Notes: generated from the letters alone by a model not told the origin. DNA of 64,000 bases from Chelydra serpentina (GCA_037349315.1 JBAIAC010000059.1:17950501-18014500), one strand, 5' to 3'. Positions 21,911 through 33,502 are shown, counted from the first letter of the stretch. A program made the numbers and translations.

Positions 21911-23994
21911 ACACTGTTTGCCAAAAGTCACAGAGTAAGTCAGTGGCAGAGACACTGTGGCAGAGCGGCAGGAGATAATCACGTCTCTTGATTATTGCTC
22001 AGCTTCCCCAATCACTAGACAACACTCCCACAGCAAGTCTTTGGTCTGGGTCAAGTGGGGATACAGAGAGTGTGTGTCCTCACACTCTGTATTATTGTCA
22101 TAAATAGAACTGGGTGGGAAACCATTTTTCTGGCTTGCAAAAACTTTTTGTGATTTTGGATATTTGCCAATTGGGCATCAGGATGAACTCGAGACCTCTT
22201 TGAAAAACCATTGAGAGAGAGAGACCCCTCCGAGCATAGCCAAGTAGTTGGGGCAGTCACGTGTTTGTTTTTATATGTTGTTACCAGTTTGTAGCTGTTT
22301 TTACTAGAAATCGGGGTTCATGTTTTCAGAACTGGGCCGCAGGTTTGGGGTGCCCACGTTGAGCCTGATTGTCAAAAACTTGACTTCAGTTACAGCGGCT
22401 GAAGCTGAGCACTTCTGAAAATCAGGCTCCTTTAAGAAATCTCATGTTGGCCACCCAAAAACAGTGGCCATTTCTGAAAATGTTGGTCTGAATCTTTCTG
22501 CAGCAGTCGCCTCTTCTTCCACCTTCTCTGCCTTAAAGGGCATTTGGAGTTCATGACCTAAATGTAAAGTGGATTAGATGGAACCCCCTTCCAAAGTAAA
22601 CTGTTTGTGTGGCCAGCCACCATCTTACCTGAGATCTAAAGTTTGCTGATGACCATGTGACACCGGCTAATTCTACCTGTGGCCACCTAGAAAAACATAA
22701 GGCTTCTAAACTGGCTTTTAAGGAACTGCTGCTACTGCAATAGTAAAGGAGCTGGCCCCGCTCCTGCTACTACTCCAGTGTGCCGTTCATTCCCAAAGAT
22801 CCTTGACCTTGGAACAAAACCTCCTGCCTGCCCATGCAATAATGAGGAGCTGCCAGAGCCCCCCTCCTTGTGTGGTATGTAAATGTTGCCGTTCAAAACC
22901 AAACTGGAACTTATCATCATCTACCATTTATACTATGCCAATGCCCAAAGACCCCATCCAGGATTGCAGCCCCATTGGGAAAGTGTCTGAATTCTAGTGT
23001 CTTGTTCACGGTCCTGAGTGCATGCCAGCACCTCCATTCTCTCCCCATCCCTGGGGTCCAGAAGCAACACTTAACCATGTGTGTCAATTTAAGCATGTAT
23101 GCAGTCTCATCATGGAAGTGGTTAAGTGCTTTGTGGGATCAGGACTTTAGAATTTCATTTGTCTTCATTTCTATGTCCGTAAACTGTTTAGCACCTGCAC
23201 CGCCTATTCTTTCGTCCCAGGGCCTTTCATCTTGAAGTCCTAGGGATCAGGTGGAATTGTGCTGCTTCTGTACAAGAGAGCTAGGGAACATGGGGGGTGG
23301 GAAGCATGAGATGGATTTTTTTCTCAATCTCATGATTTTAAGATACTCTCATGATTTGTGTAAGTGTCTGACTCGTGAGGTCTGAATGTTTGGGATAGGC
23401 AACACTATAGGGGCTCTCCTTTTTCTAACACAACTGTTCTTATGCTCTTTAAATGAATGGCTGGACTCTCCACCACCACCCTGCTCAGGTTGGCTTAACA
23501 AAATGGCCTTTGGTAAAAGATCTTTTTGATTTGCTCTTGGGTAAGTGTTAAGAATTAGCCTATGTGGTTGGGTGGGGGAGGGGGAAAAGGGCCTGTGGAG
23601 AAGGAAGGAGTGGGGGGATGGTGTGACAGAGATTAATGAGGGCTCGTTCCACATAGGAAGGGGCAATGAACTATCTCTTGTGTGTGTGGATATGGGTGGA
23701 GGGAAGTATGACCCTTGTCCTTTGCCACTGTGTATTACATTTTGCTTGTTCAGCATAAAGATTTTTCTAAATACTTTGGTTAAATGCGGCAGATTCAGGG
23801 ATGAGAAAGGATTTGGTGTTTACAAACACAGGTATAACATTTTAAATGAACGTGAGCCTGAGATTGATTTTTTTTTTAAGTTAACAAATCAGCTTCTCAG
23901 AAGATTTGAACTCAGTACCTTTGAAACATAAGACTAATGCTGTCTGGAGAAAACTCAAGTCTAGAGATAAGAGGCTAAGAATGTGTTATGGTGG
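21911..23994. other. Intergenic DNA, few recognisable parts
   Basis: No gene was recognised. A scrap at about 23,285-23,365 (CTCAATCTCATGATTTTAAG, CTCATGATTT) resembles the hAT-like element at 50,691-50,937. A GAAAATCAGGCTCC word near 22,416 resembles the fold-back family end. Confidence 0.5.
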
Positions 23995-24009
23995 CCAGCA
24001 GAGGGCGCT
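23995..24009 (+). promoter_or_regulatory. Candidate CTCF binding motif
   Basis: CCAGCAGAGGGCGCT matches the core CTCF consensus CCASYAGRKGGCRSY at every position. It stands in otherwise unremarkable DNA between INS (ending near 1.04 kb) and the promoter at 46.4 kb. CTCF sites near INS/IGF2 act as insulators in mammals; whether this one is bound cannot be seen from sequence. Confidence 0.6.
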
Positions 24010-24730
24010 CACATTGTTCCATCAACAGAACAGAACATATTGGGGACTCAGGAGGAAAATGAATTTTAAAAAAATGATTATAAGAGTTAGAGACTTGGTA
24101 TAAAGGCCGAGCCTGCAATGACTTCCTTGCGGGTGGAGATTGCACCCACGTGGAGCACCACTGAAATCCACGGGGGTCCGTCCATGCAGAAGTCATTGCA
24201 CAATCCGGGCCAAAGTATATTCCTGGTTCAAACCAGGCTTGAGGTGCATGGAATTCACAATTTAAGAATCCAGATTTAAAGTACTATTAGGCTTTGTTTG
24301 GCTAAAAAGCAAAGGCATTTGTAAAACTCCATGTGGTTATACATTCCTCTTGTAAACGGAGCTTCTCTTACAACATCCCTCCATATATGAGGTTCAAGTG
24401 AGTTAGGAGTCCAACCCTCCTCCCAATAAAGCTAAGGCTCCTAATGATTTCAGTGGAGGAGCATTGGCCCCCTAGACAAAAGAATAAAGGTCCAAAACTT
24501 TGTATTGTGGCTGCAACCTAGCATCATTTCTTTGAAATTTGGCCTTGTTATAGGGCATGATCAATGGATTTTCGAAGTCAATGGAAAGACTCCCATTAAC
24601 TATAACTTCAGGATTAGGTCCATATATTTGTTTTCTCAAGTGCCTTCAGGTCCCTGTTGCAACTCAGCCATTCAGAGAAAATAACTCCCACATTACTGTT
24701 ATTATTTCTATTAAAGCACTTCCTCCTAGT

Positions 24731-25096
24731 CAGGGCCGGCTCCAGGCACCAGCTTTCCAAGCTGGTGCTTGGGGCGGCAGGCGAGAATGGGGCGGCAGTC
24801 CGAGTCCTGCAGCGGCAACTCGGCGGCAGGTCCGCTCTTCCCGCTGCCGAACTGCCTCCCCATTCTCGCCTGCCGCAGTGGCAATGGGGTGGCAGGTCCG
24901 CCGCTCTCCCCTTGCCGTCGCGGACTGGGACTGCCTGCGTCGGGGGCGGGGCCCCGCCCCCGACGCAGGCAGACATAGCGGGGCCCCGCCCCCGACACCT
25001 GCTTGCGTCGGGGGCGGGGCCCCGCTACGTCTGCCTGCGTCGGGGACGGGGCCACCGCCCCTGTTTGGGGCGGCAAAATTGTGAGAGCCCCCCCTG
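24731..25096. mobile_element. GC-rich hAT-like element with stacked palindromes
   Basis: CTCCTAGT flanks it exactly at 24,723-24,730 and 25,097-25,104. Ends are CAGGGCCGGCTCC and, from the right, CAGGGGGGGCTCTC. The interior holds the 42-bp perfect palindrome at 24,931-24,972 and a second, larger imperfect one at 24,971-25,032, both built on GGGGCGGGGCCCCGCCCC. Overlapping frames on both strands are compositional, not genes. Confidence 0.9.
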
Positions 25097-25613
25097 CTCC
25101 TAGTTAACTCCCCCCTAGCACACAACACTGCCCTATGAAAAGGCCTTTCAAAAAGTATTTTAGTTCTTTTGGTTCTACTCTCAGCTGCAACCAGGAAGAA
25201 CACTAAGATATTTTGGAACTGGCACCTAGTTTAATTCCAGTTTGAGTCAATTCTTGTCACCAGCCTTACATTTTAACTCGAGCTGTGTTCACGTCTAGAC
25301 CAAACAGAGAAAAATGAGCAACACAAACTTCTGATAGTTTTTCTTTGCCCATTAAGGGCCCAACATCCAACATCTGTAATTTGCTCTTAACTTGACTCTG
25401 TATAAGGGTCTCATTTATCCTCCACAAAGTCTCACTAGGGTGGGTTGGCTTCTGTTCTCAGATACAGTGATGTAAGTGTGGAGTTAATTACACACATTTG
25501 TGGAGAATCTTAATTACTTCAACTCCCCAGGTTTTTAAATGAATCGTTTTCATGAACAAATGAGCAATTTTTAAATGTATTTCTACGCAGATCAGAAACT
25601 GGAAAGAGATTTA

Positions 25614-25887
25614 GGCCATGTCTACACTAGCACTTACGTCAGCAAAACTTTTGTCACTCAGGGGTGTGAAAAAACACATCCCCTGAGCGACATACGTTTT
25701 GCCAGCATAAGCACTCATGTGCATAGCGCTATGTCGGTAGGAGATGCTCTCCCGCCGACATAGTTACCACAGCTCGTTGAGCTGGTTTTATGATGTCGAT
25801 GGGAGAACTCTCTCCCATCGGCATAATGTGACTACAGGAGCATTCGTACAGCTGTGCCGCTGTAAGCTTGTAAGTGCAAACATGGCC
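25614..25887. mobile_element. PIF/Harbinger-like MITE
   Basis: Ends are GGCCATGTCTACACTAGCAC and, from the right, GGCCATGTTTGCACTTA. It is flanked by TTA on the left and TAA on the right. The interior contains inverted words such as GATGGGAGAACTCTCTCCCATC at 25,797-25,819. Non-coding. Confidence 0.7.
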
Positions 25888-25897
25888 TAATGTAACA

Positions 25898-26044
25898 TGG
25901 GTACATCTACACTGCAAAAAAACACCTGCAGCAGCAACTTTCAGAGCAGCGAGTCTCCGAGCCCGAGTGGGAACATCTGTACTGCTATTTTCAGACCCGT
26001 AGCGTGAGCTCGAGTCAGTTGATCTAGGATCTGAAACTCCATGC
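25898..26044. mobile_element. Truncated PIF-like MITE
   Basis: It begins GGGTACATCTACACTGCAAA, the end type seen at 33,503 and 57,469, and then breaks off at the start of the CR1 3' region at about 26,045. No right end is present. Confidence 0.5.
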
Positions 26045-26372
26045 TGTGGGGTTTGTTGTGCAGACAAAGGTATAACAAGATCCAATGGCTGGAAACTGAA
26101 GCTCGATATCTTCAGATTAGAAATAAGGTGCAAATTTTTAACAGTGAGGGGAACTAACCATTAGACAACCCACCCATCCCTAAATAAAATGTTCAATCAC
26201 TTGCAGTCTTTAAATCAAGATTGGCTCTTTCTGAACATTATGCAGTAGCTCAGCCAGAAATGATGATTTTGAGTCAAGAACCCCTGAGCGAAATTTTTTG
26301 ACCTCTAAGTTATGCAGGAGGGTCAGACTAGATGTTCATAATGGTCCCTTCTGGCCTGAAAATCTATTTAGG
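26045..26372 (+). mobile_element. CR1 3' end, plus strand
   Basis: CTGGAAACTGAAGCTCGATA, AACAGTGAGGGGAACTAACC and TTATGCAGGAGGGTCAGACT, ATGTTCATAATGGTCCCTTC are the CR1 ORF2 end and 3' UTR. Only about 330 bp remain, the usual 5'-truncated form. Confidence 0.85.
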
Positions 26373-27482
26373 TACCAAAATAAGTAGCCAGATTTGCAGA
26401 AGGGCTTAACATGCTGGGTGCTGAAATTTTCTGAAAATCTGGCTCCAATTTTGGGTGCTGAGCACATGAAAATCTGGCCCTGAGCTCTTTGGAAATCTTC
26501 TTTTTCCACCCAGTTAGTAAATGTTTAACTCCTAAGCAGTGAGCTGGTACAACTCCACACTATAACCCACCAGTGCTACCGTCCATTCTGATTCTCATTC
26601 TCTAGGAAGAATGATCTGATTTTATAGTCTCAGTTGTCAGGATGCTTTTCATTAGCTGTGAGCCTACAAAAAAAGGGTCCTTTATCTCCCTCAGGGCTGG
26701 CATTTCGGAGCTGGGTTTCTGAACCATTCTGTGGCATGGTCTCTTTCACCCAAGCTAAGGACACAATGTTTAGGTGTGTCCCATTGTATTGGTTGGTGCT
26801 CCCAGTACCCACTCTCTGGAGTGGAGTCTGAGGGAGCCATTGTCTAGAAGCCTGAAAGCCCCATCCAGCGGATGTCTGGTCTGTGGAAGGGGAGGGGGCG
26901 GTTTCTCCATCCTCACCCACACCTAGGAAGATATTCAGATTTTTTTTATTTTGGCTATAAAAGTCCCAACCTGTCATTGAATCATAGATTTAGAATGTTA
27001 TATGTAGCAAGCCTCCTAGAGAGAAGAGCACTTTGCTAAACACACACCTGTTGGTCCGCCCGCCCCTTCTTTCCCATTCCTTTTCTGCAATTTTCCTTCT
27101 GTTTCTTGATCCACCTTTTCTTCCAGGCATTTTTATTTCCTGACTAGCTTCTCCCCTCCCATACTCCATTTCTATACAACTGCTCACCCTGTCCAAATCC
27201 CTTGCCTCTCTGGGGCACAGAGAGCACCTGTCCTCTTCATCCTCCATTATGTGGATGATGAGAGTGGTTTGGAGGAGGATGAATTAGTTTAGTGTGACTA
27301 ATTCCAACTGTGACTGAGCTGACTGGGAGGTGGGCGTCTACGGTTCATTGTTCAAGTGGAGCCACTATCTAGGTGAGCCCCAGGACACAATGTCCAGGTT
27401 GGGCCTCCTACATCACCATTACCCAGGTTCCCAGTACCCGCTTCTGGATAGGGAACGCTGTGCCCAGTTTTAAGATGGATCC
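26373..27482. other. Intergenic DNA with a possible minor repeat pair
   Basis: GGACACAATGTTTAGGTGTG with CCCAGTACCCACTCTCTGGA (about 26,757-26,822) resembles GGACACAATGTCCAGGTTGG with CCCAGTACCCGCTTCTGGA (about 27,385-27,450). No gene was recognised. Confidence 0.45.
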
Positions 27483-27674
27483 CTAGGACGCACTGTTCTG
27501 ATTAGGCTTCCCATATCCCATAATTGTCGTGGGTCCTAGTACTTTTTGTCCATGTGCTCCCCCTTGCCCTGTAGTAGGAGCTTGTCTACATGGGTGGAGA
27601 AAGGGCCTTGATAAACCAAGCTCTCAGATCGCTATCCATACAGACTCATGGATATTTATAGTCACTTATTCATG
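27483..27674 (+). repeat. 193-bp duplicated segment, copy B
   Basis: The direct-orientation partner of 20,388-20,580, starting CTAGGACGCACTGTTCTGAT and ending TTATAGTCACTTATTCATG. Differences are scattered substitutions plus small length changes. Flanking sequence on both sides is unrelated to copy A. Confidence 0.85.
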
Positions 27675-27855
27675 CCAAAATGCATAATGGATGGTTTGGA
27701 TGCTCTAGAGAAAGGCAACGTTTGAATTCTATCTAAGCTACTTCATAGCTTCTACACAGCAATGATTTCATAGCACAACTGCCCTTCCCATCCCCAGATT
27801 TTGTTATTCCATTCCCTATACACAAGGGGGAACTGAAGAGGGAAAATAACTGAAG

Positions 27856-27878
27856 AAAGAGAGAGAGAGAGAGAGAAA
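27856..27878 (+). repeat. (GA)n microsatellite
   Basis: An uninterrupted run of about eleven GA units. Confidence 0.95.
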
Positions 27879-28504
27879 AGAGCTTTTATTCTGAATCTCA
27901 TGTTTGTTTGGTTTTCCTACAAACACTAAAGGTTTCCAGTCTAGGAAAAACCTTCTTTGATTCACTATCAAGCTTTCTAGTCATATGACCATACGACGTG
28001 CCTTTAGCAGCTTTCAGCTTCAAAATGACACTGATATAGCCCAAGATAGCCTGGGGTTTCAAGTGGGTACAGACTAACAAGAAAAATGTAGAGAAGCTTC
28101 CTAAGCAGTCATGTGCCATTTATGAGATAGACTGTCCATTCGAATCATGCAACCTGTTCTCACGCCAAAGCTGGGCTGTTGGCCTTTTCAAAATGGGCAA
28201 CAGTTAATTAGAATAATTAGAATGGAAGCAGATGGAACAGAAAAAAAAACCCGAAGGAACTATAAGGTTAAAATATGAGCTATTTACAGCTCTGTAAAAT
28301 TCACGTCAGTCTTAACCTATAATTCCCAATCTTGCTCTTCTCTTCCACAACCTTGCTCTGTTGAATCTGAACTCCTGGATGATCAGGCATAGGAAGAGTT
28401 CAGTCTACTTGGTCACAAGATAGTCAGAGAGGGCAGAGGTAAGACTTCATCGTCCAATAGAGTTGTGTGGTTCTATAACAGCATAAGAGCAAATAACTGT
28501 TGTC

Positions 28505-28715
28505 ACCTTTACAGCACCTGCCAGCCAAATATCTCAAAGCGCTTCACACACGAGTGAGTTTATCCTCTATACAACTTATGAAGTACGTATCATTTTTTAC
28601 CTCCATTGTACATATGGAGAAACCAAGGCACAGAGCAGTTACATGACTTGGCTGCGGCGACAGTATTAGCCAGGCTCCGGCTCTTGTGATGTAACTGTAA
28701 GACCATTTTTTCTCT
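28505..28715 (-). repeat. L2/MIR-type repeat, minus strand
   Basis: CAAAGCGCTTCACACACGAG, TGGAGAAACCAAGGCACAGA and GTTACATGACTTGGCTG follow the antisense L2/MIR 3' order. Confidence 0.65.
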
Positions 28716-29194
28716 CCGTATACAACTCTAACTTGCCTATTTTTATTTTGCTGCTCGACAAAGTTCGGCAGACTACGGAGATGGGGGCTAGCAGAGCCTA
28801 GAAGCTGTCCTTATGAGGAGGCACTGTGTGGTAAATTGGCTTGACTTTAAGGCAAGGAGCAGCACATACTTCAAAAAGGCTTTGGATCAAAAAGGCTTTG
28901 GATAAAAAAGCTCATTCTCCAGAGCTTCCACTAGTAATAAACCCAGACAACAGGCAGGTTGGGAAGCTGTTACCAAACCCAGGCGCTCTGGGTAAATGTG
29001 TGACTATTGCTTGCATTTCGAAGAGAACTTTTGCATTCTAAACTAGGAGTCTAAAACCAGGGCCTATTGGGCTGAGACCAGGTGAAACAGAGAGAAGTGT
29101 TTGGTCCCTGTGACCCATTGTGTGACATTTGACTATGCTTATAGTAGCAATGAGAGATCTTGAAAAGTAGGGCAGTCCTGAGGGAGACATCTAA

Positions 29195-29400
29195 CTTCCC
29201 CGGGGCCTCAATTACCCATCTATAAAATGAGAATAATAATCCTCCTTTTCTCCCACCCTTTGTCCAACTTGTCTATTTATCCTGGAAACTCACACACAGG
29301 CAGGGACTGTCTCTTACAATGTGTATATACAGCACCTAATACAATGACTCAGATGGAGACCTCCAGGCATTACTGTAATACAAAGGATCAGTGTAGTCCA
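29195..29400 (+). repeat. MIR-type CORE-SINE with tail
   Basis: CTCAATTACCCATCTATAAA is followed by the tail GCAGGGACTGTCTCTTACAA, ATACAGCACCTAATACAATG and ATTACTGTAATACAAAGG. The tail is the same one seen antisense in other copies here. Confidence 0.7.
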
Positions 29401-29537
29401 TGGTACCAGGGATTACAAGAATAAATGGCCCAGTGCCCTAGGCTTTGTGTTTTTCACCTGTACCTGTGAGTGAACACCACCTTCCTGTGAAGACAGTCTT
29501 CTGAAAGCACAACTTACCAGTGTGATGCCATGGCAAC

Positions 29538-29767
29538 CACAGGCGCCAACTCCGTGGGTGCTCCGGGGCTGGAGCACCCACGGGGAAAAATTGGTGGGTG
29601 CTCAGCACCCACCGGCAGCTCCCCGCCAGCCCCGCGCCCGTTACCGGAGCACTTACTTTGCCCCGGACGCCTGCCGACGTTGCGGGCCCCGCTCCCGATG
29701 CCGGGCGACGTTGCGGGGCCCCGCCCCCGACGCACCCAGCGGAGCCGACTGAAGTCGGCTCCTATGA
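29538..29767. mobile_element. hAT-like element, 230 bp (GGCGCCAACTCC end family)
   Basis: ATGGCAAC flanks it exactly at 29,530-29,537 and 29,768-29,775. The left end is CACAGGCGCCAACTCCGTGG, the right end CTGAAGTCGGCTCCTATG. It shares CAGCACCCACC and its ends with 20,845-21,185, and the 18-mer GCGGGGCCCCGCCCCCGA with the element at 24,731. No transposase. Confidence 0.93.
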
Positions 29768-29879
29768 TGGCAACAAAAATGGGTGGGTACCACTGAAGTT
29801 CATAACAGATACTGTAAGAGGCATCCCTGTTTGGCTGACAGTCAGAGTGGGGTGGGTGTTAATGATGACAGGAAGGATG

Positions 29880-30150
29880 GTCCAATAGCTAAGGTGCAAG
29901 CCTGGGTCTTGGGAAACCTGCATTCAATTCCTCACTCTGCCACAGACTTCCTGTGTGACCTGGAGCAAGTCACTTGGGGTGGGAATCACAAAGGTTTTTA
30001 GGCACCTAACTCCCATTGAAGTCAGTGCACTCATCTCACCCTTAGCCTCTCTGTGCGTCAGTTCCCTGTCCGTACAAGAGGGATAATACCCCTGCCCCCC
30101 CTCCCAGAGGTGTTGTGAGGATAACTACATTCAAGTCTGTGAGATGCTCA
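29880..30150 (+). repeat. MIR-type SINE with fold-back insert
   Basis: CAATAGCTAAGGTGCAAGCC, CACTCTGCCACAGACTTCCT and GACCTGGAGCAAGTCACTT give the MIR core, then about 29,985-30,030 is replaced by AGGTTTTTAGGCACCTAACT and CCCATTGAAGTCAGTG before CAGTTCCCTGTCCGTACAAG resumes. Confidence 0.7.
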
Positions 30151-30190
30151 GATGCTACCAGTGGCCATGTAATTACCTTAGATGAACTCA

Positions 30191-30675
30191 GGATCATAGA
30201 AGATCAGAGTTGGAAGAGACCTCAGGAGGGTCATCTAGTCCAACCCCCTGCTTAAAGCAGGACCAACACCAACTAAATCATCCCAGCCAGGGCTTTGTCA
30301 AGCCGGGCCTTAAAAACCTCTAAGGATAGAGATTCCACCACCTCCCTAGGTAACCCATTCCAGTGTTTCGCCACCCTCCTAGTGAAATAGTGTTTCCTAA
30401 TATCCAACCTAGACCTTCCCCACTGCAACTTGAGACCATTTCTCCTTGTTCTGTCATCTGCCACCACTGAGAACAGCTGAGCTCCATCCTATTTGGAACC
30501 CCCCTTCAGTTGAAGGCTGCTATCAAACCCCTCCCACCCCGCCCGACACACACACTCTTCTCTTCTACAGACTAAACAAGCCCAATTCCCTCTGCCTCGC
30601 CTTGTAAGTCATGTGCCCCAGTCCCCTGATCATTTTTGTTGCCCTCCATTGGACTCTTTCCAATTTGTCCACATC
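30191..30675 (-). mobile_element. CR1 3' part, minus strand
   Basis: The plus strand reads ATCATAGAAGATCAGAGTTG, GTCATCTAGTCCAACCCCCT, the standard antisense CR1 3' end. The minus strand encodes an ORF2 C-terminus at 30,273-30,467. Confidence 0.85.
30273..30467 (-). pseudogene. CR1 ORF2 C-terminus
   Basis: The minus-strand frame reads [20 protein letters not shown], then [19 protein letters not shown] and [14 protein letters not shown]. This is the conserved tail after the RT domain of CR1. It is a 5'-truncated remnant with no RT core. Confidence 0.8.
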
Positions 30676-30821
30676 CTTTCTGTGGTGGGATGATACACTC
30701 TCTCTCCATGCCTGCTGCATTCACTGTGGGTCATTTTCCCCTTTCTCAGTCAGATCACCATGTACTAGCTGCTGCCACTTCAATTCATACTAAATAGTAC
30801 ACCATACTCTATTCAATGTCA

Positions 30822-31070
30822 TGCTCTGTCTACACTGCAGGGATTAGACTGGCATAGCTACATCGATACAGCTATGTCAGCATAACCCCACAGTGTAGAG
30901 GCAACCTACAGCAAAGGCGGGGGTTTTCTGGTGGTGTAGCACCAACACCTATTCTTCCATTGGGGGTGGGGGGTTAAGTCGGCATAGCTGTACCACTCCG
31001 CAGTGTGGGTTTCTCACCCCCTTGAGCACCACAGCGGGGTGAGAAATACATTTTAAGTGTAGCTCAGGCC
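30822..31070. mobile_element. PIF-like MITE, decayed
   Basis: It opens with CTCTGTCTACACTGCAGGGA and closes with TTTTAAGTGTAGCTCAGGCC, inverted versions of the TCTACACT end motif. Interior inverted words (GGCATAGCTACATC, GGCATAGCTGTACC) are present. TSD not resolved. Confidence 0.5.
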
Positions 31071-31734
31071 AAAGGCTGGCAGAGTCAGGCCCAACAATAT
31101 GCATTAGATTTACCGTCTTCCCAACATCCCAACCCATTTGTTTTCACGAAACAAAGTTTTTTAAAAATCATTCTTCTTCTTCTAATAAATTCCACCCTCT
31201 TCCCTCTGTGTCTCCCACCCCAAACCCTCGAGGTCGCCTTCCAAATAGACAAAATCCAGGAAACTCAGAGTTAACCCCGGTGTTCCTCCCCATCCTGGTG
31301 CTGTGACCAGAATAGCGTCCTGGAAGTGCTGCAGTGAGTCAGCCTTTACCCTGCATTCCCTCACTGGGCGATTACAGCTTCACTGCCAGTCCTCCTGGTA
31401 CCAGAAGGGTGGAGGTGGGTGGGAGAAAGCAGGCTGTAAAACATGTATCATTCACGGAAGGGGCGGTGGGCCTCCTGATTATGTTTCTGTTGACAAGGGG
31501 AACCTTCCTGGCAAGCCCCTAGTGAGTAATACCCTGATCCTGCAAGCTGCTCCAAAGTCAGTGGGGCCCCATTTGGGGTCTACCAACTTGCTGAAGTGGA
31601 GCCTCAGTAGGAATTTAGGGTCTAGTGAAAGAAGGTTGGTTGGGGACTTTTATCACTGAAGTGATTTAGGAACATATCTGATGAGATTTGTGCTCCTATA
31701 TCACTTAGGCCAAAATCCTCAAAGGATCTGGGCC

Positions 31735-31945
31735 TTCGTGCCACAGTTCATAGAGCATTGGACAGGAGTTCAGGAGACCCGGATTGTATTCCCAGCTCTG
31801 CCACTGTCCTGCTGAGTGACCTTGAGCAAGTCATTTCCTCTGCATGTCCCTCAGTTTCCCCATCTGTAAAATGGGAGTAATAAGACTGATCTCCTTTGAC
31901 ATCCACACAGGGAAAGCCTTTGAAAATTCCACCCTTTATGGCTAG
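31735..31945 (+). repeat. MIR-type CORE-SINE, plus strand
   Basis: GTTCATAGAGCATTGGACAG, CAGCTCTGCCACTGTCCTGC, GACCTTGAGCAAGTCATTTC and CCCCATCTGTAAAATGGGAG are the MIR order with good conservation. Confidence 0.85.
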
Positions 31946-33502
31946 AGCTGGTCAAAGTATGGGGGGAAATTGTGAACATTTTCACAAAAATTCTGACCCT
32001 GTCTTTTCCTGAGAAATGTCAGACTTTAAAATTTTTCAACTCACTTTAATGATGAGAGTTCTTTGAGAAGTGAGTGCTGATGATTCCTACCAGGTGATTT
32101 TAAAAGTCCAGACTCTCTGCCCATCTTTTACCATTTTTTTCTCTACATATAAACTAATCTAAGTCAGTGCAATTCCCCTAGTCACTTTTAAGGGTTAATG
32201 TTTTAGAAATCAGACCCCTCTTTTGAGTTAGACTCGTGGGAAAAAATATGAACTGGTTTGTCTTCAGTTTATTGCACTTGTATTATTTCAAAAGGGTCAA
32301 ACCAGTAGGAATATATTTTATTTTATTTTAATTTACTTTTTTTAATCAAATCAAAACCAACCCTAAATGATTTACTCTCAGGCTAAGATCTTGTGAACCA
32401 AAGTTTCACCTGGTGGATTTTTATGGCTGAGTAATAAACCAATTTGAGGGGAAAAAAGGAGGAGGGAGCAGATTTGACAGACTGATACAATTTCCATTGC
32501 TATAATTACATGCCTGTTAATCATTAATCACATTCATGTATTTGCATAGCTACAGAGGCTCAGTGTGTTAACCTTTCGTAGCTGGAACTGTTCTACCCTG
32601 AAGACTTCACATCACTAACGGCCTCAGTTGGAGTCTACAGAAGTCAAGAGGATTCTTGCCATTGACTTCAATGGGCCTTGGATCAGGCTCTTAAAGGGGA
32701 GGAAAATGGGGCAATTGACATCATTGTAGATCCATGCAGCTTTGCAAAGCTTACAGGAGAATTTATCAGTCTAAGAACAAAAATTTGCCCTCCCCATGAT
32801 GACTGACAAATAAATAATGATGTTTTATACTCCAAAAAGAAAAATTCCCATCCAAAAGGGCAAGCAGACATTCGCAAGGTGGGTTAATGGTCCAGCTGAG
32901 CAAATAATTTGCAGTGAATACTTTACCAGGTGAACTTAGCTTCTGTTTGAGGAATGTCTGTGAGCAGATTTCAGATTCCCTCTCTCAAGCACAGGTGTAG
33001 GTTGTTGTGGTTTTAGAGCCATGTAGGGTTTAGATAGGCTGGGCTTCTCTGCTGCCCCTCCTGGACCGTCTAAGGCCGGGAGAAGGGTAGTGCAAAGACA
33101 TCGGTAAGCCACTGTTGCACGCTCAAGATTCTGGGCTACTCTGCCTATGGGCTGCTCTACAATTGGAAACAGCTCAGGATCCCTTCAGTATTTTGCATTA
33201 TGGCCCTGGACACTCTGCCACTGGCTCCACCCCAGCGCTGCACACCATGTAGGCGTGACTATGACAGCCCAGGTCCTGCCTGCAGGCTGTTTACAACCCT
33301 TACATAGCAAAGTGGGGAGCACAATCCCTCCCCTTGAGTGTTTGATATTCAAATTTCAATCGGCATTGGTTAGCTGTGACTGGTCACTTAAACCACAAGG
33401 TATTGTTTCTTTTACCTGATTGGATGAGTGTGGCTCTTGTAACAGGAGCAGGGCATAGCAAAGACAGGGGTTTTGATTCTGCAAGGGAGTGAGAGCTGAT
33501 AA
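31946..33502. other. Intergenic DNA, AT-rich in part
   Basis: Begins with an AT-rich piece starting GAGCTGGTCAAAGTA (compare 18,552). CCATTGACTTCAATGGGCC occurs at about 32,659. No gene was recognised. Confidence 0.45.

Noticed and set aside
24557..25203. Several overlapping frames of 116-175 codons on both strands
   Set aside because: They run through the GC-rich hAT-like element at 24,731-25,096; palindromic GC-rich sequence leaves all frames open.
26300..26372. Terminal CR1 sequences as conserved regulatory elements
   Set aside because: The near-identity among 12,640-12,709, 20,790-21,235 and 26,300-26,372 is explained by shared CR1 3' ends.
27856..27878. Tandem arrays as a CRISPR-like structure
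   Set aside because: Only microsatellites and two-copy repeats are present in the window; there are no spaced identical repeats, and the DNA is vertebrate.
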